From assembly GCA_964017065.1 (NCBI GenBank), contig OZ024790.1, positions 11,729,498 to 11,793,497 on the forward strand: a DNA stretch of 64,000 nt, in the 5' to 3' direction. Position 1 is the first letter of the stretch; each line of letters starts with the position of its first letter. The translations under genes and the position numbers were made by a program. Of the stretch, positions 11,575 through 22,175 are shown piece by piece. The notes beneath the pieces are model-generated. The model saw only the letters and a program-made list of their open reading frames with translations. It was not told the origin of the DNA and searched no databases. Source of the DNA: Haliclona indistincta (lineage: Eukaryota; Porifera; Demospongiae; Haplosclerida; Chalinidae).

Positions 11575-11794
11575 TTAGACCATACCAGGTGACTTTCAGA
11601 CCGAGTGCTTGCTATTTTGTTCAAGTGCGCGTTAATAAAAGTGTGCATTAAGAACTTAATCCGCGAGGTGCATTAATAAAAGTGTGCATTAAGAACTTAA
11701 TCCACGAGGTGCATTAATAAAAGTGTGCATTAAGCTATTTAATGCACACTTTTTGAGCGATCTGATTGGTCGAAAGTCACGTGGTATGGTCTAA
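11575..11794. mobile_element. TIR element with internal 41-base repeats
   Basis: The ends match TTAGACCATACCASGTGACTTTC in inverted orientation. Inside are three direct copies of a unit of about 41 bases with TTAATAAAAGTGTGCATTAAG. It directly follows the 180-base palindrome, and the two share TTTAGACC at their ends, so they may be one composite family. Confidence 0.65.
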
Positions 11795-11844
11795 TAAACA
11801 TTAATGATAAGTACAGTAGGTAATGATTAATGTCTCATCACTAG

Positions 11845-12137
11845 TCATTGTTTGTTAGTATCAGTGTGTGTGATCTTCTTTTCTCCATGAGCCCAGACCA
11901 GTATACAGTAGTTGTCAGCTCTGGTGGTACAGGGCTGTGTGTGATGGTATAATAATGATGAAGCTACACATGTAGTGAGGCTTACTAGTGCAGTGGAGTA
12001 GCTTTCAGTTGAGAGAGTGTGTCCAGTGACTAGCTGACTGGTCTCTACACTATACTGCTCAGCTTGTACTGGTTTACTGTACTCCATTACTGCTAATTTG
12101 AAGTAGAGAGCTAGTAAGAAAATATATATTAACTCAC
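11845..12137 (-). CDS. R-family small protein, member R2 (63 aa)
   Basis: Coding exons are 11986-12087 and 11845-11934 with a 51-base phase-0 intron. A 48-base intron at 12090-12137 splits the coding part from a non-coding exon that ends in CTATATCAG; donor GTGAGT and acceptor TTAGCAG are both good. The protein starts MEYSKPVQAEQYS and has the ILVWAHGEKK block. Read without splicing there is also a longer open frame up to 12210, which I regard as accidental because the splice sites are conserved in other members. Confidence 0.62.
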
Positions 12138-12211
12138 CTGATATAGCTTGATTACCACTGCAACAGTAGAGTAGAGAATGATTTAGTCGAACTGCTGTGC
12201 ACTGATGCAAA

Positions 12212-12222
12212 CTGCTTTTATA
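12212..12222 (-). promoter_or_regulatory. TATA box of R2
   Basis: TATAAAAGCAG on the minus strand, about 75 bases upstream of the first-intron donor. Confidence 0.65.
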
Positions 12223-12230
12223 TCATGTGG

Positions 12231-12938
12231 TCTAGAAGCCATACTACTTACAGGAAATCAGTGCTTGGACGTTTTTATTTTTGCTTGCTTTGGTTGTTAT
12301 GTAAGTATTCTGCATAGTTGCTAGAACTATATACTCTTATGAGTTCACTGCTATTAAGGTAACGAGCAAATAACTCTTCTGTGAGTCTTCACATAACTTC
12401 ACTGGAGCCGACATTTAATATGCCTGCTTTGTACAGGTTTCTGTATGCATCCTTGAGAACTGTGTGTCACTTCTGTTATGGTAATTATCAACATGGTATA
12501 ATCATTAGACCATGTGTGTGTATATCCAGTAATTTGATTGGCTGAATTCAGGTCTCTAAGTGCTGTAGACACTGCATGAGCGTATAGATACCTACTGCAA
12601 ACAATAGATACTCACCGCGAGCTGATATACTGTATACTTTCTGTAAAATTTGCCTTATGTATAGCAACAGTTGCTATGGTATAAATCGGTTAGACACAAC
12701 TTGGCCAACGGGATCCATGTGGTATAGAAACCCTCACGTCGCCATTTGACCCTCGTGCTATGCGCTTGGGTTCTATATCACTTGTACTCTGACTCAGTGT
12801 CTAACCTATATTTATAACCGTAGACACAGATAATTGTTATTGTTGAGGATAAGATCATCCATCGAATATTAAATCATTGAAGTACAAATTGAATTGGCAA
12901 TTAGTTTATCCAGTTACACCGCTACTGTGGAGTAACGC
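12231..12938. other. Intergenic stretch, nothing recognised
   Basis: AT-rich single-copy-looking DNA. There is no ORF above background, no paired inverted ends and no match to other parts of the window that I can see. Confidence 0.5.
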
Positions 12939-13139
12939 TTGAATCATGCAAGAAAGACGCCGTCATTGGCTACAGCAGTTATGGTAGTTAACAAACTGAA
13001 TCTGTACCTATCTGCAGCCCACAAAGGACTCAACACCTCGAACCACAAGGCTGAAAAAGCAGTGGACAGTTTTGCTTCCCAGATGTCATTGATGCATGCA
13101 GCAACTTACCAGAGCTTTCTGATAGTGTGTGACTGCTAG
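12939..13139 (+). CDS. Possible small or terminal exon with poly(A) signal
   Basis: An open frame of 66 codons ends at 13139. An AATAAA signal lies at 13168-13173, the spacing expected for a genuine 3' end. The first in-frame ATG gives a 52-residue product starting MVVNKLNLYLSAAHKG; an acceptor-like CTACAG just before it could make this a last exon. No domain recognised and no upstream exon found. It could be chance. Confidence 0.25.
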   Translation: MNHARKTPSLATAVMVVNKLNLYLSAAHKGLNTSNHKAEKAVDSFASQMSLMHAATYQSFLIVCDC

Positions 13140-13247
13140 TCTGCTAATGCAATTTTCTCATGAAAAAAATAAACTTTTCGTGATGTTCATATTTTGTTGG
13201 TGATGACTTCTCTTGAAATATGTCGCATTTAAAAGTTTCTGTGTCTA

Positions 13248-13649
13248 TTAAGGGTGCTCGGTACTAATTAATATTCATCAGACGGTCAGTATTTGTGAAT
13301 ATCATTATGCGGTTGTGAATATCGTCACACGGTTGTGAATATCATTTCGCGCTTTGTAGTATGCTGTACTTCGTGTACGTGCTGTGGTTTCAGGAAACGT
13401 GGTTTCAGCAACCTGGGACGCTCTACTGAAAAGTCTTATCGACAAGTAGGCGTGGTTTTTGTCGTGCCTCTGGCGGTCTGTCAAGGTAAGCTATCGCGCT
13501 GAAACTTGGTATGCAAGCAGTAGTTCCAGTGGTACTGCTGTGCAGCTAGCGATGTGTTTGTAGCTGCTTTATAATATGAAAATCTAGCCCATAGCAACGG
13601 CCCCCCCGGCGCCGCCTTATGAATATTAATTAGTACCGAGCACCCTTAA
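13248..13649. mobile_element. TIR element, 31-base ends
   Basis: The ends start TTAAGGGTGCTCGGTACTAA and are perfect inverted copies over about 31 bases. The interior has three copies of GGTTGTGAATATC. A longer, left-truncated relative is at 55916-56471 and shares the right end and the AGCTAGCGATG-GTTTGTAGCTGCTTTA block. No transposase. Confidence 0.85.
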
Positions 13650-13976
13650 AGTATTTATGATGCGTAACAACACACCGGAGGCTGATTGTAGTCATAGTAT
13701 TAATAATGTGATGCATTTTGGTCGACTACCTGGTTACTATGATACTGTGTGATAACACAGTCAGCTATTTTCAGCTATCACTGTAATTTGGTATACATTA
13801 ATGCCCTGAAATAGAGTAATCTGATTGGTCAGTTGTGACGTACTAAACATACGTATTAGTTAAGGCGAATATTTTGTGTGGTATAAACTTTAGAACAAAA
13901 TTTTACATTCATGTTCAAAATTTTTTTACACAGCAAAAATTATCTGTTACAACTGATAGTGTAATACAGTGTCTTA

Positions 13977-14171
13977 TCACTTCTTAGTGTTTGGTAGTAG
14001 CAGTCTTTCTCTGTGACCCCAGACCAGCATGTTCATACTCCCTGGTGGGTCGTCAGTAGCTTGATGTGTAGTAGTAAGGATTTCTTGACTGTTTCTGTGC
14101 CATGTGATGAGTCCAGTGACTAGCTCACTAGTCTCTCTGCTATGTTCCACTGCTTGTCTACTGGTGTCCAT
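13977..14171 (-). CDS. Divergent R-family small protein (64 aa, single coding exon)
   Basis: The frame starts MDTSRQAVEHSRETSELVTG and ends NMLVWGHRERLLLPNTKK, aligning with the S-x-LVTG and LVWAHGE blocks of the other R proteins. It lacks the second intron, so the coding region is continuous. A leader intron is likely: acceptor TTATTATAG lies just before GTAGTCATG. A TATATAAGGC box is at 14277-14286. This distant member shows that the N- and C-terminal blocks are the conserved part of the family, which supports real coding. Confidence 0.55.
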   Translation of the reverse strand: MDTSRQAVEHSRETSELVTGLITWHRNSQEILTTTHQATDDPPGSMNMLVWGHRERLLLPNTKK

Positions 14172-14274
14172 GACTACCTATAATAAACCATGATTATTTT
14201 TCTTTCGTGAAGTAGCATACAGCAGTTTTATTACTCCTTGCAACAGCCACAAAAGTGTAAAGCGTGATCCGTGC

Positions 14275-14286
14275 CTTATATATTTA
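14275..14286 (-). promoter_or_regulatory. TATA box of divergent R gene
   Basis: The minus strand reads AATATATAAGGCAC, about 50 bases upstream of the putative leader intron. Confidence 0.45.
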
Positions 14287-14289
14287 GAA

Positions 14290-15597
14290 GGTTTATTACA
14301 TTGTGTGATTCAGATTGAACACGGTTTACGCTCTACGGTTGACGCTTTTAGATTAGATTGCAAACTAAACAAAATTTATAGTTACCAAATTATGATACGG
14401 CAGCAGAATTGCATTTTAACAAAAATTCATTGTCCAACATCATATTTATAGTTTACACTGTAGTTGAGTAAATTTATTGCTTATACAAGTTTGGTTCCGT
14501 TTATGTGGTCACCACATTACCTAATAAGGGACCACATTACTAAATAAGGCAATGGAATGTGGTGCATTCAACAATTATTGCTGCAGCCAGGAATACGAGA
14601 AATCTTCCTGTGCAAGCAAGAAATTCAATGGCAATTTTAAAAACCAAAAATAGCTCTGCGATCAAAATGGATACGAAACGCATACTTATGATCCTAGAGT
14701 TTAGTTAGCCAATAGCACTGGCGAAGTTTGTTCGATTCATATTCCCTGACATGATGAGACGTGAAAAATAAACTTGTAATTAACCATTGATAACTAGATC
14801 AATAATCATTATGGTGTACAAAATGTAACCTGAAAGTACAAGTTTTATCTTATAAACTCTGAAACTACATAGTTTTACAATTAGAAAGAAAAGATCGTTT
14901 GAAGAGATTATTAAAAATAAATGTACCCACCACCTTAAAAGCAATTAAATATGCTGCACGTAATAATCATGAACTTGTAGTATGTATCATTCACTCACCT
15001 TTACTCTTATCTTAAAATTAACTTTGTCTTGGTCTTGGTCCCTGGTCTGGTCTTAGCAGTGTCTAGGTACTGCAAAATATGACAGTGTGTAGCATACCCA
15101 CTGTGCTTTATAGTTACTTGATAAGTATAATCATTATTTTACACAGCACCATGGTGACCCTGATGACTTTATAGAATTCATGCTGTACATTAACAGAGCC
15201 AAAAATAATTTTTGAGCATGGGTGGTCATTTGTCCAGTCAATGTACATTTTGTCCAGCCATCATTCAATTCTAGTCGGTCATAGGGGCGTGGTCGCAATA
15301 ATAGGTGTGGCGTTTTGGGCGTTAAATAGAATGTCTGCAGTAGTAAGTACATGCGTGCGTTTTTGTGTTGGGCCTACATGGCCTACAATCAGAGAAGCGC
15401 CTTTTGCAGGCTTGGAAAGTAGCCCCAGGTAAGCGCTAAATATAGCAATAGCCTTAGATCATGAAAGAACGCCCGGACAGAATGACCGATCGAGCGTGTA
15501 TTTGCTCGGCCCATTTGCTTGATTGCGAGGAAATTGGCCGGTGGCCGGACGTTATTTTGTGCTCTGCATTAATTTATTTAGCTGAAATGAATTTAAT
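14290..15597. other. Intergenic stretch, nothing recognised
   Basis: AT-rich at first, then more CpG-rich after 15240. No supported exon, TIR pair or tandem repeat. Short ORFs at 15134-15432 overlap on both strands with no homology that I know. Confidence 0.45.
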
Positions 15598-16485
15598 AAG
15601 CCTTTCCCAATAAGACAATGGAATGTATGGGTGGAGTTAATTAAACGTGACGTCACTTCCAGAGTCCCAAAGCAACTCCACTAGCGGCTGTAATGTATGG
15701 GAGTGATTGACAAAATGGTCGAACTTTGAGCTCACCGTAATCAAGCTGGGTTTTGATTATTCTTGCTAAAATCGGGTAACTTCGAGTGCACAAGCCTGGC
15801 TATTAATACGAACTAAAATCAGCACGATCGTGCTTAGTTGAACGGCAAAACAGCGATGCCAGAAATAGGTGTATAACTGGAAGGAACACGTTACTGAAAG
15901 AAGCACAGGTTTGGGGAAGCGCCAACCATATGCGAGCAGTTCCGCTTTGTCGGTGTAGAGTGTTTAGCGCCGGTAAGCAACGGTATAACGAAGGCAAAGA
16001 CAAGGATAAGCTTGCTACCGCGTACGGTAGTGCGGCGTGTTGGTAGTCACGAACAACGGTTGTTTACAGCGGGAAGAACACTAGTACAGCTTGCTACAAC
16101 ATTAAGCAGAAGTGCAGTAGTGTGCAGCGCCGGCAGTCATTGTCGTTAGTGAAGTAAAACAAAAATAAGTGAACGCTACAGCATGCATCTATGTACCCTG
16201 CAGCGCTGGTTGTCAACATAGGATGCGTGTGAAATTCATAGTAAAGAATAGCCAAAGTACCGCCAATTACACTAGCGGAGTTTTAAAACTTGTGCCTGAA
16301 AGGTGTAAGAGCACGCGCAGTCTAAACTTCGCCTATTTTAGGCTATTTTCTCAATCACTCCCATACAATACAGCCGCTGGGAGGAGCTAAATGGGACTCC
16401 GGAAGTGAATTCACGTTCATTAACGCTTCATTAACGCTTCATTAACGCTTAATTACATTCTTTAGCCCGTTATTGGGAAAGGCTT
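15598..16485. mobile_element. Long-TIR element, 888 bases
   Basis: The ends AAGCCTTTCCCAATAA and its inverse bound the element. Imperfect inverted similarity continues about 120 bases inward (for example GGGAGTGATTGA against TCAATCACTCCC). Near the right end ATTAACGCTTC is repeated three times. The interior has no transposase frame. The target duplication is uncertain (possibly TAA/TTA). Confidence 0.75.
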
Positions 16486-16837
16486 ATTTCATAATAGACC
16501 AAGATTCTGGTTGACAGTGGTCATGCTGATGAGATTTCATCGCGCTCAACTAATAGTGTCTCTCTGTTCCACAGGTTTACACTGTCTATATTTACACTGT
16601 CTATATAATTTTAGTTTTAATGAAATGTGGCGCACTCTAATGTACTGTACATGATTTCTGTGTCAGACAGATGCTAATTATTTGTTAAACGTTATGTTTA
16701 AATTTTTATTTGTCATTTTGTTTACTGATGTTATTCATGATGGTTTTAATTATTAATTCATATTCCTTCAGGAGTATATCAAAGGCTAGAAATGATATTT
16801 ATAGTGTATTTATTTTATAGTGTATTTGTTTCTTTAG

Positions 16838-17330
16838 ACCGACCCCACAAGCACTACCTTGTTCTGCTGAGAATGACTACAAATATTTTGTGAATCAGTT
16901 CAACTTTGAAGATGCTCCCGCTGGACAGTTTTTCATTGGAGCTGAGTAAGACAACGCATACACATGCTTACTGTGTCAATATGTGCCACCATTGTGCATG
17001 TGTTTTAGTGCACCATTGTTATAACATTATTTTTGTAGGAATCAGCTACTTCAGATGAACATGAATGATCTTACCGTGAACAGACAACTTGATTGGATAC
17101 CAGATTTGTCAGATAGCGCCACTGTTACTGACAATACAAACTGTATGACGAAGACTAATGTAAGTACATGTACTATGATCATAGTGTATTGCATTATTTC
17201 TTTCTTTTGACAGGCTGGTATAGCGTGTTCTAATCATATCCGTGTGTATCGTAAGGTCTCATATCGTCCTGATCGAATGCTAGTTTGTGGATCATTCTTT
17301 ACTTTCCCAAAGTGTTCTACTGTTGGAATT
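16838..17330 (+). pseudogene. Semaphorin-type Sema domain fragment (three exons)
   Basis: Exons 16838-16945, 17039-17159 and 17214-17330 have good splice sites (GTAAGA, GTAAGT, GTAAGT) and join in frame to about 115 residues. The order of motifs is that of the N-terminal blades of a Sema domain: FFIGAENQLLQMNMNDL, then RQLDWIPD, then CSNHIRVY, then MLVCGSFFTFPKC. Sema domains are beta-propellers of semaphorins, plexins and Met-type receptors; the CSNHIRVY...VCG pattern is most like semaphorins. A full domain needs about 500 residues. The next exon is not found before R3 at 17694, and no signal-peptide exon is evident upstream. It is either a gene fragment or a gene with distant exons. Confidence 0.7.
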
Positions 17331-17693
17331 GTAAGTATTATCATTGCTATTAACATGTCATAAAAATATTAATAACAGCTGGCATTATAAAGTAGATTAA
17401 TTAAAGTTTGTTGTCAATAAGACTGCAATATCTTGGCAACTAAACAATAGTTAGACAGCACAGCCGAAGAGCTGAAGCCCGAGACCCATAGTGAATGAAT
17501 CATTGCTATAGTTTAGCGAGGACATTATGGTAATGGCGCGCGCTGGCTTCTAAATCACGTAGATCCGATTGGATGTGTTGTTCAAACCATAGCAGAAATA
17601 CACGAACCATAAAAACATGCAAGCGCTATAAAAATTATTCAATAAAAAACTCCACACAATTATGCACAAAACCATAATACACGTTAATAGTTG
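17331..17693. other. Stretch after the Sema exons, nothing recognised
   Basis: I looked here for the next Sema exon and found none. There is a CpG-containing block near 17540 (GGCGCGCGCTGG) but no paired repeat. Confidence 0.45.
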
Positions 17694-18142
17694 TCATTGT
17701 TTGTTAGTATCAGTGTGTATGATCTTCTTTTCTCCATGAGCCCAGACCAGTATACAGTAGTTGTCAGCTCTGGTGGTACAGGGCTGGTATACTGTAGTCA
17801 GTGTGGTCCAGTGGTCAGTAGCAGCAGGCAGTGTAGTAGCCACTACTAGCTGACTGGTCCTCAGTGCTGCTTCACTACACTGAGACACAACACATACAGT
17901 ATATCACACTGTGAGCTAGCCATGCAGCTGTAGCCACTGGTGGGTGGGTGAGGCTTACTAGTGCAGTGGAGTAGCTTTCAGTTGAGAGAGTGTGTCCAGT
18001 GACTAGCTGACTGGTCTCTACACTATACTGCTCAGCTTGTACTGGTTTACTGTACTCCATTACTGAATGAGTACAAGGAATAATATACAGCAAAGGTAGT
18101 TTGTTTGATTGCTAAACTTGAGAGAGGAATTAGTGTACTTAC
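17694..18142 (-). CDS. R-family small protein, member R3 (95 aa long form)
   Basis: Coding exons are 17959-18060 and 17694-17879, with a 79-base phase-0 intron and an 80-base leader intron at 18063-18142 (donor GTAAGT). Compared with the 63-aa members, the second exon starts 32 codons earlier and adds CSEAALRTSQLVVATTLP and so on before the common CTTRADNYCILVWAHGEKK end. The added part resembles the first exon (TSQLV-x-x-TL), as if an internal duplication. A CAG before the CCC codon that opens the short form is retained, so short splicing is also possible. Confidence 0.6.
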
Positions 18143-18198
18143 CTTATCTGCTCAGCTCTGGTCTTTACTGCTATAATGCATAGTGCATAGTGCTGGCT

Positions 18199-18208
18199 CC
18201 TTTTATAC
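18199..18208 (-). promoter_or_regulatory. TATA box of R3
   Basis: GAGTATAAAAGGAG on the minus strand, about 60 bases upstream of the leader-intron donor. Confidence 0.65.
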
Positions 18209-18218
18209 TCACTTCCAC

Positions 18219-18430
18219 AACAGGTCAATTCCACCCACACATACCATGTTATGTGTGGGTGGAATTGACTTGACTTCCACAACAAGTCAATTCCACCCAC
18301 ACATACCATGATCTGTGTGGGTGGAATTGACTTGTTGTGGAAGAAAGACTTATTGTGTAAGACTTGTTGTGGAAGACTTGTTGTGGAAGACTTGTTGTGG
18401 AAGACTTGTTGTGGAATTGACATGTTATCA
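18219..18430. repeat. Tandem hairpins just upstream of R3 TATA box
   Basis: Two inverted repeats of the block GTCAATTCCACCCACACATA follow one another. They are followed by direct copies of AAGACTTGTTGTGG (18357-18415). The first hairpin begins within 15 bases of the R3 TATA box. Confidence 0.8.
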
Positions 18431-19323
18431 GGAAATGTACACACATGTCATGTTAGCTAATCAGTGTGTTCACTTATACGCTACAAGGTCTTCAAATGGC
18501 CAGTGTTCACAAAGTCATCACCAGTTGTGTTGTAGCAAATCATTAGCAGACAACATTTGGTTTTTCTATTACAGTAATACGTGAACCAGGCACTTGGCGC
18601 CAAAATTAAATTCACCAATACGTAAAATCTGTGTCATCCGCCAAAATTTTGACCCTCCAAAATTAAGGTTAAGGAATAATAGTCTTATTCCTTATTCCAG
18701 AATTAAGGAAAAAGAGTCCTGTTACTAGCAAGTCAGTGGTGTGTGTTAAACAAACTGCATTTGCAAACTATAGTGGCTGAGCACCACCTACAGTAATGCT
18801 GACCATTATCTGAGTACTAGCTGCCAACTGTAGCTGAGCATTGTCTAAGTACCACCTGTACCATGCAGTGCTGTAGCCTATAGGTACTGCAGCAACTGTG
18901 AATTCTTGTTTTTATAATGTTTCATCTGTAGCATTAATTTTTTCTGTAAGCATTTTTTATGAAAAGCACCCAATAGGTACAGGTTTTCAGTTTCCTCCTC
19001 TTGACTACCGTAGATCTGAAAATTTTCGTGCATCCAAATTTTTGTTCTATAAAATTTTCGGTGAGTCTAATTTTCATTGTTAGCTTGGGTGCGTAAATAG
19101 TGCGCATTGATTAAACCAATGCGTGTAAAATTTCGCGTATTTTTATTTTCGTCGCAAGGATGAACGACGAAAATATTTTGACACTGAAAATTTCCAGGTC
19201 TACGGTAATTATGACACACATTTGGTTATCCTACTTACATAGAGCTATCATCATCTTGTTGCACATAACATATCATCATAAATTATGAAGTCACATACAT
19301 CTTAGTAATATTATTGTGTGTTT
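18431..19323. other. R4 downstream flank with inserted MITEs
   Basis: It contains a relic of the GCGGGTAATTT MITE family (about 18550-18665). A 202-base TIR element lies at 19006-19207, with TACCGTAGATCTGAAAATTT at the left and its inverse at the right. Bases 18890-19005 and 19208-19323 together match the downstream flank of R1, giving the empty site for the 202-base element. No gene. Confidence 0.65.
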
Positions 19324-19776
19324 TCATTGTTTGTTAGTATCAGTGTGTGTGATCTTCTTTTCTCCATGAGCCCAGACTAGTATACAGTAGTTGTCAGCTC
19401 TGGTGGTACAGGGCTGGTATACTGTAGTCAGTGTGGTCCAGTGGTCAGTAGCAGCAGGCAGTGTAGTAGCCACTACTAGCTGACTGGTCCTCAGTGCTGC
19501 TTCACTACACTGAGACACAACACATACAGTATATCACACTGTGAGCTAGCCATGCAGCTGTAGCCACTGGTGGGTGAGTGAGGCTTACTAGTGCAGTGGA
19601 GTAGCTTTCAGTTGAGAGAGTGTGTCCAGTGACTAGCTGACTGGTCTCTACACTATACTGCTCAGCTTGTACTGGTTTACTGTACTCCATTAGTGATTAT
19701 ATAGTTGAGTTGATCCACTAGTAATATCACTATAGTGTAGAGATGAAATGGTTTATATTAGTTCAATATACTGTAC
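19324..19776 (-). CDS. R-family small protein, member R4 (95 aa long form)
   Basis: Coding exons are 19589-19690 and 19324-19509, almost identical to R3. The leader donor GATAAG/GTGAGT is kept at about 19776, but the usual acceptor CAG directly before TAATGG has become CAC. Splicing would need an upstream AG such as ACTATAG or TTACTAG. The TATA box is at 19829-19841. It may be expressed with a different leader or be weakened. Confidence 0.5.
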
Positions 19777-19828
19777 TCACCTTATCTACTCAACTCTGGT
19801 CTCTACTGTACTACTGCATAGCGCAGGC

Positions 19829-19841
19829 TGCTTTTATACTC
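19829..19841 (-). promoter_or_regulatory. TATA box of R4
   Basis: GAGTATAAAAGCAGCC on the minus strand, about 55 bases upstream of the leader donor. Confidence 0.6.
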
Positions 19842-20555
19842 ACTATTGGACTGCTGCACAAGTTGGGTGGTGACGAAATTCATGACAGACACTTCAAGGT
19901 CTTCAGAGCATGTTTGTCTATGAATTACTTTACCTTAGACATTCAGGGGGGGAATTCCCTTATTCTGTAACCAGTATTTTCTCTGCTGTTACATAGTTTA
20001 CGTAGACACTTATCAATACTAGTACCTCTAGTACCTCCCTCTTTAGGAATTGTTGTAATAAATGAGCTAACTCATCAACACCTCAAGAACCACTGCACTA
20101 ATGGCAGCCATTGATGTGAATGGTAGGAGTATCTATGGTAGTAGCTGCAAGACCACTTTAAGAAAAAGGTCTGCCTAGACTGGGTTCAGAATATAGGTGT
20201 GCATTGTTTACACTCCAGATCAAGACAAGGAATATACCAGAACGATTTACTGAAAATAGCTGAAACAAGTTATCTGCTGTTACAGTGATTGGACAACATT
20301 TGTCTGATCACGGTAACAGCAGATAACTTGCAGCCAGAAATATGGTAATATCACCATAAAATGTACCTCATATGCGCTGCAAATCATAGAGTTGATTGTT
20401 ACCTGTTAATACGAATTTATGTATGCACATCAAAATTATATTAATTTTACTGTAATAAAAGAGAGAAGAGAATGGATTCTTGTATTAAGTTTTTGCACGG
20501 TCAATTGCCCCTGTAAATACCTCTGATGTTGCATCAAAAAGGTATTCATATCCTA
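19842..20555. other. Intergenic stretch with one short palindrome
   Basis: A hairpin CAAGTTATCTGCTGTTAC / inverse lies at about 20267-20329. The remainder has no recognised gene or repeat. Confidence 0.5.
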
Positions 20556-20939
20556 GCTGGTATAAAAGCACCAGTTGCAGGTCATTCATGATTAAGCATA
20601 GCAAAGAAGTGTGCTCATATCTTATATACATGTACTTTCAGTCACCAACTATAAATGGAGCACTATATACAGTATACTACAGTGTACTAGTGTAAGAATC
20701 AGCTGGTGGTAAGTGCAATTTTGACATAACACGTTAAAAGCACGAACTTGATGGTCTTAATTAAAGCTTTGTTCATGAGTTATGGCGTGATTTGCTTACT
20801 TTGTTTACTGTTGCTGGCGATCTGGACTTCTCTGAAGTCGAATGTGTCCATGGTTAACTGGCTAGCAGATTGTAGGTTTGATCAGGATAGTGTGGCGGGT
20901 CAGGATAAAATTCAGCAAAAACCAAAAAAGCTGCTATAA
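20556..20939 (+). CDS. Possible small membrane or secreted protein with TATA promoter
   Basis: A TATA box (GGTATAAAAGCACC, about 20559-20572) is followed 180 bases later by an ATG at 20751. The frame has 62 codons to a stop at 20939. The N-terminus (MVLIKALFMSYGVICLLCLL and on) is a single hydrophobic segment typical of a signal peptide or anchor; the remainder is polar and Lys-rich at the end. A GTAAGT lies at about 20711, so the leader might be spliced. No family recognised; it could be a chance ORF. Confidence 0.33.
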
Positions 20940-21388
20940 GTATTGCTTGTGGCTTCTGTTATTTTTTCCAGCTTGTATCACTGAATAGCTTGCATTGTAC
21001 TTTATAAATCTGTTGCAATCCCGACATCATCTACTGATGGAATAGCTGTAGTTGCTGTGTGCTGTCAAAGCATGTCCGGTGTGCAGTATGCATGCAATTC
21101 CACTGAGGCATCAATTACGTAGCTAGCCATCCACTCACCAGCGCTGCCGCATGGTACGGTTGTGACCTGGTTACTAAGCAACGCGAAAGATAATGATGAA
21201 TAAGGCGTGTCGTTACACCCATCAGAACAATGGCTGATGTATATGTACATGACAGCAGTGCAGATCACAAGCTACTGCTCAAAGATACTGCGATAGTAGT
21301 CGATTTGACTTCACTAACTGGTACTACTGGTCGATATAGTTGCAACACTACCTGTACTGGCAACAAGCACTGATCTGGTCACAGCAAT

Positions 21389-21664
21389 ATGACGAGCCTG
21401 AACAATCGAGGAGGGCAATGGTGGACACAACAACCTGATGGACAACCATGGTGGAACCAATGGCAGCAACAATATGGCGGAGGACAGCAATGGCAGCAAC
21501 AATATGGCGGAGGACAGCAATGGCAGCAACAATATGGCGGAGGACAGCAACAAGCAGCTGCTCCCCAACAACAAGCACCAGGACAGCAACAATGGACACT
21601 ACACATTAGATTCATCAGTGGTGAGTGAATCACACACTCACTCATCTCTTCTCTCTCTCCCTCC

Positions 21665-21707
<43 letters not shown>

Positions 21708-21712
21708 TCTCT

Positions 21713-21781
<69 letters not shown>

Positions 21782-21895
21782 CTCAGGGTTCGAGTGTTAT
21801 ATAGCTTCTTTATGGTGTCGTCTAGTTGCTGAACTTATTGATACTCTACTGGTGTGTCTACTGCTCAAACTACTAGTGCCCTCTACTGACTACAG
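21389..21895 (+). pseudogene. FAM8A1/RDD-like gene, 5' part only
   Basis: Exon 1 (21389-21620, ATG start) encodes a Gln/Gly/Trp-rich N-terminus with three tandem copies of WQQQYGGGQQ. After a (CT)n-filled intron, exon 2 (21787-21895) encodes YIASLWCRLVAELIDTLLV and a hydrophobic run. The pattern ASLW-x-RLVAE-x-ID followed by a membrane segment is the start of an RDD domain as in FAM8A1, an ER-membrane partner of the HRD1 ubiquitin-ligase complex whose N-terminus is also low-complexity. The two exons join in frame (113 codons plus 2 bases). The remaining membrane segments are missing: after exon 2 come a tandem repeat and then R-gene flank, so the gene looks cut off. Confidence 0.6.
21651..21786 (+). 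repeat. (CT)n microsatellite serving as polypyrimidine tract
   Basis: About 130 bases of CTCTCT with a few CCC and CGC interruptions run directly into TCTCAG, the acceptor of the RDD exon. Confidence 0.9.
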
Positions 21896-21984
21896 GTCAG
21901 CTGTTAGTGGTAGCTAGTGCCCTCCACTGACTACAGGTCAGCTGTTAGTGGTAGCTAGTGCCCTCTACTGACTACAGGTCAGTA
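21875..21984 (+). repeat. 41-base tandem repeat duplicating a splice donor
   Basis: A unit beginning AGTGCCCTCYACTGACTACA is present 2.6 times. The first copy contains the end of the RDD exon and its donor (CAG/GTCAGC), so the donor has been triplicated. Confidence 0.85.
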
Positions 21985-22175
21985 AACATATCTGTAAACA
22001 TTTTTTTATGAAAAGCACCCAATGGGTGCAGGTTTTTTCTTTTCTTGACGAATAAGGACACACGTTTGGTTATCCTACTTACATAGAGCTATCATCAGCT
22101 TGTTGTACATAACACATCATAATAAATTATGAAGTTACATACATCACAGTAATATTATTGTGTCTATTTTCATTG
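21985..22175. repeat. Relic of R-gene downstream flank
   Basis: This matches the DNA just downstream of R1 and R4 (GAAAAGCACCCAATRGGTGC, then GGTTATCCTACTTACATAGA) and stops at the TTTTCATTG where the R coding exon should begin. The R gene itself has been lost or was never included. Confidence 0.75.

Noticed and set aside
21438..21917. Frame with NGSNNMAED repeats and a Ser-Leu tract
   Set aside because: It runs through the CT microsatellite and ignores the conserved splice sites. The Trp/Gln-rich frame leads into a recognisable RDD exon.
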